A stretch of 64,000 nt of DNA from CAYRXM01 sp964449465 (lineage in GTDB: Bacteria > Chloroflexota > Anaerolineae > JAFGEY01). The notes below the pieces were generated by a model. The model saw only the letters and a list, made by a program, of their open reading frames with translations. It was not told the origin of the DNA and did not search any database. The stretch is taken from contig CAYVBK010000021.1 of the NCBI GenBank assembly GCA_964449465.1, positions 25,527 to 89,526 on the forward strand, read 5' to 3'. This document shows positions 1 to 8,281 of this stretch, one piece after another. Made by a program: the position numbers and the translations under genes. How positions within the stretch are numbered: position 1 is the stretch's first letter; each line of letters begins with the position of its first letter.

Positions 1-23
1 ACCAGGTGGGCAGTCTGGTTGGC

Positions 24-50
24 TTGACCTGCTTTGCAGATGGGTATTAT
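24..50 (+). promoter_or_regulatory. Candidate sigma70-type promoter
   Basis: TTGACC (24-29) and TATTAT (45-50) are separated by 15 bp, followed by an AGGAGGG ribosome site (64-70) and an ATG at 75. The spacer is short for a housekeeping promoter, so confidence is moderate. Confidence 0.45.
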
Positions 51-74
51 TTTTTTGCATAACAGGAGGGTTTT

Positions 75-1130
75 ATGATCGAACAGGATTGCGCTCAGGC
101 GATTCGCCAACAGCAGGATGCAATGGCTCAAGCGATTGTGGCCCTTCAATATGAGCGACAGCCGCGAGTCTGGCAGGGTTATGGCGAGCCGGGTCGGGCC
201 AAAAGTGTGCGCGATGCCGGATATCATCTGACTTTTTTGATCGAAGCATTGGCGACTCGGACGCCGGCCTTGTTTGTCGAATATCTGCGTTGGGCCAAAT
301 CTCTGTTTGCCGGTTTGGGTTTTGATGAGAGTGTGTTGCCGTTGACGCTGGAATGTACTGCCGAGGTGCTACAAGAGTCGTTGCACCCCGATCTGTATGT
401 GGTGGCTCTTGACTATTTGCAAGAGGGGCAGCAGCATTTGCCGGACAGTCTGTCTGTGCCGAATAGCCTGATTCAGGCCGATGCGCCCCTGTCTGGCCTG
501 GCGCGGGATTATCTGGACGCGCTGCTGCGCGGCGACCGTCATGCGGCCAGCCGCATGATTTTGGATGCGGTGCGGCGCGGGGTGTCGGTCAAGGAGATTT
601 ACCTGGATGTCTTTCAACAGGCGCAGCGAGAGGTGGGGCGGTTGTGGCAAACCAATCAGATCAGCGTGGCGCATGAGCATTATTGCACCGCGGCCACCCA
701 GTTGATCATGTCGCAATTGTATCCCTATATTTTCAGCACGCCCCGCAAAGGGCTGCGTGTAGTGGTGACTTGTGTGGGCGGCGAATTGCACGAGATTGGG
801 GCGCGCATGGTGGCCGATTTTTTCGAGATGGACGGTTGGGATACCTGGTTTTTGGGGGCTAATACGCCCACCGAGGGGGTGTTGGGTGCGGTACAGGAGC
901 ATCGCGCCGATGTGCTGGCCGTCTCGGCGACCATGACCTTTCATCTGAGCCGGGTGTCCGACCTGATTGCTGCGTTGCGTCAGACCGGTTGGGGGCGGCA
1001 GGTTCGTGTGCTGGTGGGCGGCTATCCTTTTAATATGGATGTCGAGCTGTGGCGGCGTGTGGGCGCCGATGGTTATGCACCCAATGCGCAGCAGGCTGTT
1101 CAGGTAGCCGAAAGGATGTTGGGGCGATGA
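75..1130 (+). CDS. Cobalamin-binding sensor protein with B12-photoreceptor-like Wx9EH motif
   Basis: This 351-residue soluble protein binds a cobalamin cofactor. Residues about 1-130 are helical and unassigned. Residues 140-222 form the helical cap (B12-binding-2) and 226-351 the Rossmann-like B12 domain. The ExHxxG motif (E237, H239, G242) supplies the lower axial histidine for base-off binding. The cap holds W191, then nine residues, then E201-H202: the Wx9EH signature of CarH/LitR-type B12 photoreceptors. The residue after the Trp is Gln rather than the His that caps cobalt after photolysis in CarH. No MerR DNA-binding domain is present. The histidine kinase overlaps it by ATGA, so I infer that it feeds its signal to the kinase. 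A corrinoid methyl-carrier is the alternative, less likely because no partner methyltransferase is immediately adjacent. Confidence 0.85.
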   Translation: MIEQDCAQAIRQQQDAMAQAIVALQYERQPRVWQGYGEPGRAKSVRDAGYHLTFLIEALATRTPALFVEYLRWAKSLFAGLGFDESVLPLTLECTAEVLQESLHPDLYVVALDYLQEGQQHLPDSLSVPNSLIQADAPLSGLARDYLDALLRGDRHAASRMILDAVRRGVSVKEIYLDVFQQAQREVGRLWQTNQISVAHEHYCTAATQLIMSQLYPYIFSTPRKGLRVVVTCVGGELHEIGARMVADFFEMDGWDTWFLGANTPTEGVLGAVQEHRADVLAVSATMTFHLSRVSDLIAALRQTGWGRQVRVLVGGYPFNMDVELWRRVGADGYAPNAQQAVQVAERMLGR

Positions 1131-2332
1131 TCGAGGGCTGGGATCGGCAAATTGACCTGGAGCCTCATGGCGTGGCCTTGCTTTGCGATGCGCAAGGGCT
1201 GGTGTTGCAGGTGTTGCGTAATGATCTCGATTTGCCCGATGTCGTGCAGGGACAATTGTTTTTGCGCCTGATCGAGCCGGCCAGTTGGAGCAAGGCTTTG
1301 ACTTTGTTGACCGAGATCAAAGCGCAAGGTGCCGTCTTTGATTGGGAGTTGAATGTCACAAGAATGGACCGGATCAGCACGCTCTATTTTGCCGGCGGCA
1401 TGGTCAGTGACCGTATTTTGCTGGTGGGGGCGGTCAACGGGCGGTTTGCCGTCGAGCTGTACGAGGTGATGACGCAGATCAGCAATGAGCAGACCAACAT
1501 GCTGCGCGCTATGATGCAAGATCGCGTGCCGGTCAGCCAGACCGATATTGACCAATGCGGCGACCTGTATGACGAGGTCAGCCGCCTGAACAATGAATTG
1601 ATGGCGATGCAGCGCGAGCTGGCGCGCAAGAACGCCGAACTGGCCCGGCTCAATGACTTGAAAAACCAGTTTTTGGGCATGGCCGCGCACGATTTGCGCA
1701 ACCCGCTCTCTATCGTTCTCTCGTATAGCGAGTTTTTGCTGGAGAGCGCGTCTGCTCTGGGCACAGAGCAGCAACATTTGTTGAGTCAGATTCATCACCT
1801 GAGCCGGTTTATGGTGCGTCTGGTCAACGATTTGCTGGATGTCACGGCTATCGAGTCGGGGCAACTGCTGCTGGATCTGTGGTCGGCCGACCTGACGGTG
1901 TTGGTGCGCGACAATGTGGGGCGCAACCGGCTGCTGGCCTCGCGCAAGGGGATCGAGATTGATCTAGAGGTGGTGGATTTGCCGCCAACGCTGTTGGATG
2001 CAACCAAGATCGAACAGGTGTTGGATAATTTGATCAGCAACGCGCTCAAGTTCTCGCCGCCGGGCAGCCGGGTGCGCGTCGAGTTGGCACGCCAGGATAA
2101 TCAGGCGCGCCTCTCGGTGCAAGATCAGGGGCCGGGCATTTCTCCCCAAGATCAGGAGCGGCTTTTCAAGCCATTTCAACGCACGCGGGACCAAAGCACC
2201 GGCGGCGAAAAAAGCACCGGTCTGGGGCTGGTCATCGTCAAACAGATCGTCGAGGGGCATGGTGGACGGATCGAACTGTCTAGCCAGGTGGGGCAGGGCA
2301 GTATGTTTACGGTCTATTTGCCCCTTCATTGA
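1127..2332 (+). CDS. Soluble sensor histidine kinase, translationally coupled to the B12 protein
   Basis: The protein has 401 residues. An N-terminal PAS-like region (about 10-115) has no transmembrane segment, a coiled coil follows (about 115-180), and the HisKA domain has the phospho-acceptor H188 in a HDLRNP box. The HATPase_c domain carries the N box (NLISNALKF), G1 box (DQGPGIS) and G2 box (GLGLVIV). The start at 1127 overlaps the stop of the B12-binding gene as ATGA. A longer reading from 1049 lies inside that gene and is unlikely. It should autophosphorylate and pass phosphate to a response regulator, but none is encoded next to it. The cytoplasmic PAS and the overlap suggest that its input is the cobalamin protein. 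Confidence 0.9.
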   Translation: MIEGWDRQIDLEPHGVALLCDAQGLVLQVLRNDLDLPDVVQGQLFLRLIEPASWSKALTLLTEIKAQGAVFDWELNVTRMDRISTLYFAGGMVSDRILLVGAVNGRFAVELYEVMTQISNEQTNMLRAMMQDRVPVSQTDIDQCGDLYDEVSRLNNELMAMQRELARKNAELARLNDLKNQFLGMAAHDLRNPLSIVLSYSEFLLESASALGTEQQHLLSQIHHLSRFMVRLVNDLLDVTAIESGQLLLDLWSADLTVLVRDNVGRNRLLASRKGIEIDLEVVDLPPTLLDATKIEQVLDNLISNALKFSPPGSRVRVELARQDNQARLSVQDQGPGISPQDQERLFKPFQRTRDQSTGGEKSTGLGLVIVKQIVEGHGGRIELSSQVGQGSMFTVYLPLH

Positions 2333-2375
2333 TGGCGGTACAAGATGTATCAACTTGAAATAAAGCAGGGCTTGC

Positions 2376-2410
2376 AAAAGGTTGGTTGCACCTGTCGAAA
2401 CCAACCTTTT
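2376..2410 (+). terminator. Possible intrinsic terminator after the kinase gene
   Basis: A perfect 12-bp inverted repeat (AAAAGGTTGGTT, 2376-2387, with its complement at 2399-2410) has an 11-nt loop. Only four T residues end the 3' arm, so termination may be partial. Confidence 0.5.
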
Positions 2411-2440
2411 GACCTTGAAACAGAGAGAGGTTTTTGACAG

Positions 2441-3487
2441 GTGGTCGAATTGTTGGGTGGGTCCACAGAGATGTTGATGATTCTGACCTGTAGTCCGGAG
2501 GTCGAGCGGGAGGCCTGGCAGGAAATTCAGGCTCTCGATGGGGGGGCGCGGCTGCGGCAGTGGTTGGCTCTGGGTGTGGGCCTGGTCGTCTTGCAGTCGA
2601 GTTGGGATGAGCTGGCCCAGCGATTACATCGTCATCCGCCGATCTGGAGTCGGCATGTCTGCCCGGCGCAGGTGTGCGCGCCGCTTGAGCAGGCTGAGGT
2701 TGATGTGGAGCGGCTAGTAGAGGTGGCGCAGGCGTTGGCCCCAGCGCTTGACTGGCAGGCCAGTTTTTCGGTGCAGACGCGGCTGCTTGGGGAAGGCTGG
2801 CCCTATACCCGATATGATGTCAATAACCGGCTGGCGCATGAGCTGATCGAGCAAGGTCTGGCATTGAATGTGCAACAGCCCGAACAGGTGCTTTCGGTGG
2901 TGCTCACGCCGACGCAAGGGTACCTGGGACTGTCGCGCGCCGCCGATAATCTGAGCAATTGGGCCGGCGGGGCGCATCGTTTCAAGCGCGAGGTTGGGCA
3001 GATCAGCCGGGCCGAATTCAAGCTGCTAGAGGCGATGGAATTGTTTGATCTGCGGTTGTTCCCCGGCGGTCTGGCGTTGGACCTGGGCGCGTCGCCGGGC
3101 GGGTGGACGCGGGTGTTGCGGCAGCATGGCATGCGTGTGGTGGCCGTGGACCCCGGCGATCTGGATGCGCGCCTTGTGGCCGACGAGGGAGTGCGGTTTG
3201 TGCGCCAGACGGCTCAACGTTATTTGCAGAGCAGCCGCGAGCAGTTTGATGTGCTGCTCAACGACATGCGTATGGACGCCCAAGAGTCGGCGCAGGTGAT
3301 GGGCGCGGCGGCCCGGAATTTGCGGGCGGGGGGCTGGGCTTTGCTGACGCTCAAGCTGCCGCAGCAGGGTATGGTGCAGGCGGCCGGGCAGTCTTTGGAA
3401 ACTTTGCGGCAATGGTACACCGTGATCGCCGCCCGCCAACTGTTTCACAATCGAAACGAGATCACCGTGGCCTTGATGCATTTGTAG
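2441..3487 (+). CDS. FtsJ/RlmM-type SAM-dependent rRNA 2'-O-methyltransferase
   Basis: This 348-residue protein matches the layout of RlmM (23S rRNA C2498 2'-O-methyltransferase, about 366 residues in E. coli): an N-terminal RNA-binding half and a C-terminal Rossmann methyltransferase. The SAM motif is LDLGASPGGWT (213-223). The catalytic K-D-K-E tetrad of the FtsJ superfamily can be assigned to K194, D275, K305 and E340. The annotated start is a GTG behind GAGAGAGG. An in-frame ATG at 2471 is an alternative start, and the protein would then begin MLMILTCSPE, close to how RlmM proteins begin. The substrate is inferred from architecture only. Confidence 0.8.
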   Translation: MVELLGGSTEMLMILTCSPEVEREAWQEIQALDGGARLRQWLALGVGLVVLQSSWDELAQRLHRHPPIWSRHVCPAQVCAPLEQAEVDVERLVEVAQALAPALDWQASFSVQTRLLGEGWPYTRYDVNNRLAHELIEQGLALNVQQPEQVLSVVLTPTQGYLGLSRAADNLSNWAGGAHRFKREVGQISRAEFKLLEAMELFDLRLFPGGLALDLGASPGGWTRVLRQHGMRVVAVDPGDLDARLVADEGVRFVRQTAQRYLQSSREQFDVLLNDMRMDAQESAQVMGAAARNLRAGGWALLTLKLPQQGMVQAAGQSLETLRQWYTVIAARQLFHNRNEITVALMHL

Positions 3488-3490
3488 GAA

Positions 3491-3519
3491 TTGCAGCCTG
3501 GGTGGAGTTTGTGTATAAT
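3491..3519 (+). promoter_or_regulatory. Promoter for the gyrase-C-like / Hsp70 pair
   Basis: TTGCAG (3491-3496), 17 bp, TATAAT (3514-3519), just after the preceding stop codon and 40 bp before the ATG at 3560. Confidence 0.65.
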
Positions 3520-3559
3520 TCGATCCTTTGTTTGATCTCATCATCTTGAAAGAGAACCT

Positions 3560-4717
3560 ATGATCCGTAAAAGTGATGTGAAATGGTGGATCCTCGAAGC
3601 TCGCAAGCACCCCGAGGCGGCGGCCGACATCATCGAGCAGTTGGCCGAGCGGTTGATCGAGTTGGATGAGGAAAATGAGCGGTTGCGCAATCAATTGATC
3701 CGTCAGCCGGCGGCGTCGGCGGCGCAGGCCGATGCCGGCGAAGTGCAAAGTCTGCGTCGGCAGGTGCAAACGCTCAAGGGGTTGGTAGACAATCAGTCGG
3801 CTGCCGACACGATGCTGATGTTTTTGTCGGAGCGGCGGCAGATGGCGCGGTTGCCCTGGTCGGGCGTGCATGATCTGATTCGCCAGTCTCGCCGCCTGTC
3901 GGACAAGCGCGTCTGGCTAGAGTTTGGCGCGCTGGCGGCGGTGCGGCCGCATGATGAAATCTGGGTGATCACCAATCGGGGGCGCGGCTTGATGTCGTTG
4001 CCTACCGATGCCCCGCCGTGGCTGGATCAGACGTGCTGGCCCGATGTGGCCGAACCGCTGCCGGCGGAAGAGCGGGTGGCAGTGGTCGTAGCGGTACGCG
4101 ATCAACCTCGCTTTTGGACGCTGGTGACGCGACAGGGTTATGTGCAACGGTTTTTGCGGGCGACGATAGCCCAAGACCTGCAAGATGGCAAGTGGTTGCA
4201 AAAAAGTCCCTTTCGCAACGATGAAGCGGTGGCCATGGTGAGTGGAGACCGGAGTGACCTGATCGTCTTGACCCGCTGGGGCAAGGCGGTGCGGTTTGCC
4301 CAGCGTGACATTGCCGCGCAAGGCTCTGCCGCACTGACTCTGGATCAGGATGATGCGGTGGTGGCTGCGCTGCCTCTGTCGCAAGATACCGATATGGTGG
4401 TCGTGACCACATCGGGTTATGCTGGACGGGTGGACACGGCGGGGCTCAAATCGCCGGCGCGCGGGCAGTTGGGGGTAGGCGGGCAGTCCAAGAGGGTGTT
4501 TTTGTCCCGCGATGTGCATTGGCTGCTGGTCGGCGCACCGCAGGATCATTTGCTGGGGTTGACGTATTCGGGGCGGTTGGTGCTGCTGCCGATTGGCCAG
4601 GTGCCGTGCCTGGAGCGGGCCGGGCAGGGCAAGTTATTGGGCGATTTGCGTCAGGACCCTTTGATGGCGGTGGTGGTGATTCCGCAGGACTGGTTACAAG
4701 ATGCGCATCGGCATTGA
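3560..4717 (+). CDS. Coiled-coil protein with GyrA C-terminal-like beta-propeller
   Basis: This 385-residue protein has a helical N-terminus with a heptad-rich segment (about residues 20-85) and then a beta-rich region with repeats such as DLIVLTRWGKAVRF and MVVVTTSGYAGRVD. These resemble blades of the GyrA/ParC C-terminal propeller, which wraps DNA in topoisomerases. The breakage-reunion domain and catalytic tyrosine region of GyrA are absent, so it is not a gyrase. A free-standing propeller could bind or bend DNA, but this is inference from blade similarity. It overlaps the downstream Hsp70-like gene by 17 bp, so the two are probably co-expressed. No signal peptide or membrane segment is visible. 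Confidence 0.6.
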   Translation: MIRKSDVKWWILEARKHPEAAADIIEQLAERLIELDEENERLRNQLIRQPAASAAQADAGEVQSLRRQVQTLKGLVDNQSAADTMLMFLSERRQMARLPWSGVHDLIRQSRRLSDKRVWLEFGALAAVRPHDEIWVITNRGRGLMSLPTDAPPWLDQTCWPDVAEPLPAEERVAVVVAVRDQPRFWTLVTRQGYVQRFLRATIAQDLQDGKWLQKSPFRNDEAVAMVSGDRSDLIVLTRWGKAVRFAQRDIAAQGSAALTLDQDDAVVAALPLSQDTDMVVVTTSGYAGRVDTAGLKSPARGQLGVGGQSKRVFLSRDVHWLLVGAPQDHLLGLTYSGRLVLLPIGQVPCLERAGQGKLLGDLRQDPLMAVVVIPQDWLQDAHRH

Positions 4718-6041
4718 TTTTGGGACGACCAATTCGGGCGCGGCGGCTCGCACCGGTGGGTATGTGCGCGTTTTGCCCCTTGATCGCGTCGGCAGCAACC
4801 CGACCGTGATTCCGACTACGCTGTATATCACTCGCGAACACGAGATCAGCATCGGGCGGGAGGCGATTGAGACCTATTATCGCCAAAATATCGGCCGGCC
4901 CAGCAAGATGGTGCGGCGATATGTGGGCGAGATCGAGATGGTGTTTGCCGAACTGCCGCCCATCGTCAAACAGGTCTATGTGTTGATTGACGAAATGACG
5001 CCGGGGCGACTGCTGCGCTCGGTAAAGAGCGGTCTGGCTTCTTCTTATGAAGGCACGGTGGTCATGGAGCGTTATTATCGTCTGGAGGACCTGATCGCTC
5101 TGTATCTGGGCGAGTTGCGGCAACGCGCCGAGGCGCAGCTCGGTCAGACGGTGGATGGTGTGGTGCTGGGGCGGCCGGTGAATTTTGTGGGCAGCGCAGG
5201 TCGGGCCGACAACGAGCGCGCTCAAGAGCGGCTGCGCCTGGCTGCCGGTATGGCCGGGTTTCGGGACATAGATTTCGAGTTGGAGCCCATTGCTGCGGCG
5301 TTGAGCTATGAAAGTCAGGTTAAACAGCCTCAAAATATCGTGGTGTTTGATTTTGGCGGTGGCACGCTGGACATTACGGTGATGCGTGTGGATCCGCGTG
5401 GACGGCAGCGGCAGGTGTTTGCCTCTGGCGGTGTGGGCATTGCCGGCAATATGTTCGATCAGCGGATTGTGGAAAACCTGCTGCTGGAGCATTTGGGGCG
5501 CGGCTCGACATGGGGGCGCGATGGTGATGTGTTTCCCGACACGTATACCGATGCTCTGACCAACTGGCAGACGGTGTTGGATCTGAACCGGCCCGAAGTG
5601 TTGCATTTTTTGCAGTTGGCACAGTTGACCAGCAGTCACCCGGCGCGGGTGCGTGCCCTCGAGTCGTTGTTGGTGAACAATTATGCGGTGCGCATGTTTG
5701 ACGAGGTGGAACGGGCCAAAATTGCCTTGTCAGATGAGGTGTTCAATATCATCCGCTTGAGCGGGCCCGACATTCACGTATGGCAGCCGGTCGGTCGGGC
5801 GCAGCTCGAGTCTATGATTGAGGGCGAGGCGCGCCGGATCGAGGCCTGCCTGCTGGATACGCTGGCGCGCAGCGGCCTGGAGTATGGCGAGATTGAGGCG
5901 GTGGTACGCACCGGCGGGTCGGCGCAGGTGCCGCGTTTTGTCGAGTTGCTGGAGCGATATTTCCCCGGCCGGGTGGTGCAGGTCGATGTGTTTGGCAGCG
6001 TCACTGCGGGGTTGGGCATCCGCGCGGCGCAGTTGAGCTAG
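4701..6041 (+). CDS. Hsp70/DnaK-like ATPase (YegD-type)
   Basis: The 446 residues cover only the actin-fold ATPase domain. The phosphate-1 loop GIDFGTTNSG (4-13), the phosphate-2 loop FDFGGGTLDITV and the adenosine motif RTGGSAQVP are all readable. The C-terminal substrate-binding domain and lid of DnaK (about 200 residues) are missing, as in the YegD family. It probably binds and hydrolyses ATP, but the client is unknown. The start lies 17 bp inside the preceding propeller gene, pointing to translational coupling. It ends 15 bp before the next gene. Confidence 0.85.
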   Translation: MRIGIDFGTTNSGAAARTGGYVRVLPLDRVGSNPTVIPTTLYITREHEISIGREAIETYYRQNIGRPSKMVRRYVGEIEMVFAELPPIVKQVYVLIDEMTPGRLLRSVKSGLASSYEGTVVMERYYRLEDLIALYLGELRQRAEAQLGQTVDGVVLGRPVNFVGSAGRADNERAQERLRLAAGMAGFRDIDFELEPIAAALSYESQVKQPQNIVVFDFGGGTLDITVMRVDPRGRQRQVFASGGVGIAGNMFDQRIVENLLLEHLGRGSTWGRDGDVFPDTYTDALTNWQTVLDLNRPEVLHFLQLAQLTSSHPARVRALESLLVNNYAVRMFDEVERAKIALSDEVFNIIRLSGPDIHVWQPVGRAQLESMIEGEARRIEACLLDTLARSGLEYGEIEAVVRTGGSAQVPRFVELLERYFPGRVVQVDVFGSVTAGLGIRAAQLS

Positions 6042-6056
6042 AGAGGAGGAGAGTGG

Positions 6057-7184
6057 ATGAATTCGAGAGAACGGTATCGCGAAACGCTGTTGTTTGGGCA
6101 CCCGGACAAGGTGCCGTTTCAGCCGGGCGGCCCGCGCGAGTCAACGCTCAAGGCGTGGCATGAGCAGGGATTGCCGCAGGGGGTGCCGTGGTATGATTAC
6201 CTGCTCGAACTACTGGGTATTGTGCCAGAGCAGACCCAACGACGCATCAGCCTGGGGGTGTCGTTCAAGATGATCCCCGAATTTGAAGAAAAGGTGCTGG
6301 AACACAAGGATGGCCATTACATCGTCCAGGATTGGATGGGGGCGGTCACCGAGATTTCGGACGAGTATGATTATACCTATATTCGCTCAGCCAAAGATTT
6401 TGTCACCCGCAAGTGGCACCGCTGGCCGGTGGAGAATCGTCAGGATTGGCTGGAGCGAATGAAATGGCGGTTCGATCCCCATGACCCGCGCCGCTTTCCG
6501 CCCGATTTTGAGGATCGCTGCATAGCGGCGCAGCAGCGCGATTGGACGCTGGCGGTGGATTTTAACGGGCCATTCTGGCAGATTCGCGAGTGGCTGGGAT
6601 TGGAGAACCTGTGTATGTTGATGCTGGACGACCCCGATTTCATCATGGAGATGGTGGAATTTTGGAGCGATTTTGTATCGGCGACGTTTGCCCGCGTTGG
6701 TGAACAGGTGGCCCTCGACGCCGTGCGCATGTCCGAAGACATGGCCTACAAGGCGCACCCCATGATTTCGCCGGCTATGACCCGCCATTTTCTGCAACCG
6801 GCCTATCGGCGTTGGGTGAGTGAGATTCGCGCCAGTGGCTGTCCGATCATTGATATGGATTCGGACGGGGCGATTGATTTGCTGATTCCGATCTGGATCG
6901 AGTCGGGGATCAATGTGTGCGATCCTATCGAAGTGGCGGCGGGCAACGACATTGTGGCTTTTCGGGAGCGGTTCGGTCGTCAAATGGCCTATATCGGCGG
7001 GATTGACAAGCGCGCCATTGCCGCCGGCGGCGAGGTGATGCGGGCTGAGGTGATGCGAGTGGCCCCGCTGATCCGCGATGGCGGGTACATTCCCGGCTGC
7101 GATCACGGCGTGCCGCCGGATATTTCGTGGCCCAACTTTGTCGAATATGCTCGCCTGTTGGCTCAATTGACAGGGTGGTTATAA
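6057..7184 (+). CDS. Uroporphyrinogen-decarboxylase-family protein (corrinoid methyltransferase type)
   Basis: This 375-residue protein has the URO-D TIM-barrel fold, starting with the typical NSRERYRETLLFGHPDKVPF. The family includes haem-pathway HemE and the MtaA/CmuA-type methyltransferases that move methyl groups between corrinoid proteins and thiols. It lacks clear HemE signatures near the N-terminus. The C-terminal GGYIPGCDHGVPPD loop carries the Cys/His expected for zinc in the methyltransferase branch. A corrinoid-linked demethylation role is therefore more likely than haem synthesis, but the substrate cannot be read. An AGAGGAGGAG ribosome site precedes the start. Confidence 0.75.
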   Translation: MNSRERYRETLLFGHPDKVPFQPGGPRESTLKAWHEQGLPQGVPWYDYLLELLGIVPEQTQRRISLGVSFKMIPEFEEKVLEHKDGHYIVQDWMGAVTEISDEYDYTYIRSAKDFVTRKWHRWPVENRQDWLERMKWRFDPHDPRRFPPDFEDRCIAAQQRDWTLAVDFNGPFWQIREWLGLENLCMLMLDDPDFIMEMVEFWSDFVSATFARVGEQVALDAVRMSEDMAYKAHPMISPAMTRHFLQPAYRRWVSEIRASGCPIIDMDSDGAIDLLIPIWIESGINVCDPIEVAAGNDIVAFRERFGRQMAYIGGIDKRAIAAGGEVMRAEVMRVAPLIRDGGYIPGCDHGVPPDISWPNFVEYARLLAQLTGWL

Positions 7185-7221
7185 GGGGAGACCAGAGCAA
7201 AGAAACAGGAGGATGCTTGAA

Positions 7222-8274
7222 ATGAGCGAGATGTGGTTGGGTTTCAAGGGGCGTATGGGACATTCAAGCGTCAAGGCGCTGGCGGTGTTTGGCTTGTTGC
7301 TGGCCGGTATTTTGGGTTGTCTGGCCGTCAGCAGCGTGTTTACGGCGATCAACAACCCAGCCGAGCCGGTGGATGTGTCCCTTGCCGATCTGGTGAGCGG
7401 TGCAGTCAAGACGGGACGGTATGTGCGGGTATCGGGTTATACCAACAGCCGTGCCGCTTACGAGTACACTCAAGATGGCAAGGTGACAGACACCTATTAC
7501 TTTTTGGCCGATCGCAACGTCGGCGATGTGGTGTTGGTCAAGGCGGATACGCCTACCCTGGCCGGACGCAAGGCGGGCACGGTCACCATCACTGGTATGA
7601 CGCGCGGCGTGTCGGGCGAGCTGGCGACTAGGCTCAAAAAAGACATGCCCGACATTGAAAAGGCCGGTTTGCAGGTCAATGCCCAAATCTATATCAGCGA
7701 GGGGCAAAAGCCACCCAGCCTGTTCGGGTCGTTGTGTGGCACGCTGGGGTTCAGCCTGTTGGGGTTGCTGTCGGTGATGCCGTTCTTTTTTCCCGGCGTG
7801 GTATTTCGCCCGTGTCCGCTGCCCGCCGATGTCGTTCCGCCCTCGCCCGATGCGCGGGTGGCGGTGCAGGCCAGCGGCCTGTTTTTGCGGCTCAAACAGG
7901 TGCAGCCCACAGTAGAAACAGGCAAGGGCATGCGTCAGTTTGATCGGGCGGTAGCTAACATCATTCCTCACCCCGACCGCAGCCTGTTGATCTATATCCA
8001 TCACATCATGCGCACCAAGACCTACGGGGTGACGGTACATACCTCGGTAACAGACTGGGGTATTTTTCTGGATCACAACAAGGTGCAAAGCGTCGAGGCC
8101 GGCAAGCTCTATGGTTGGGGGAATCGTTGGGCCATTCGCGTGCGTTATTTGGGAGTCAAAGGCAAGCCGATCACATTGGTGCTGAGTTTTGACCAGCCGT
8201 GGATGCAGGTGGTGACGGTGCAATTGTTCCGCCAGTTGGGCTTTGAGGTGGATACCGGCGAGGCCATAGCGTAA
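7222..8274 (+). CDS. Hypothetical protein with two membrane segments
   Basis: No family is recognised. From the ATG at 7222 the protein has 350 residues. One membrane segment lies near the N-terminus (about residues 18-42) and another near residues 172-192, ending in MPFFFPGVVF. The stretch between them probably lies outside the membrane, and a C-terminal domain of about 155 residues follows. Start 7222 is preferred over the ATG at 7213, because AGGAGG (7207-7212) directly abuts 7213 but stands 9 bp before 7222. The gene runs towards recD2 with only 7 bp between the two stops. Confidence 0.7.
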   Translation: MSEMWLGFKGRMGHSSVKALAVFGLLLAGILGCLAVSSVFTAINNPAEPVDVSLADLVSGAVKTGRYVRVSGYTNSRAAYEYTQDGKVTDTYYFLADRNVGDVVLVKADTPTLAGRKAGTVTITGMTRGVSGELATRLKKDMPDIEKAGLQVNAQIYISEGQKPPSLFGSLCGTLGFSLLGLLSVMPFFFPGVVFRPCPLPADVVPPSPDARVAVQASGLFLRLKQVQPTVETGKGMRQFDRAVANIIPHPDRSLLIYIHHIMRTKTYGVTVHTSVTDWGIFLDHNKVQSVEAGKLYGWGNRWAIRVRYLGVKGKPITLVLSFDQPWMQVVTVQLFRQLGFEVDTGEAIA

Positions 8275-8281
8275 CCGGTCG

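Noticed and set aside
4446..5639. Minus-strand frame of 397 codons opposite the Hsp70 gene
   Set aside because: Overlaps conserved ATPase motifs on the other strand and has no family resemblance.
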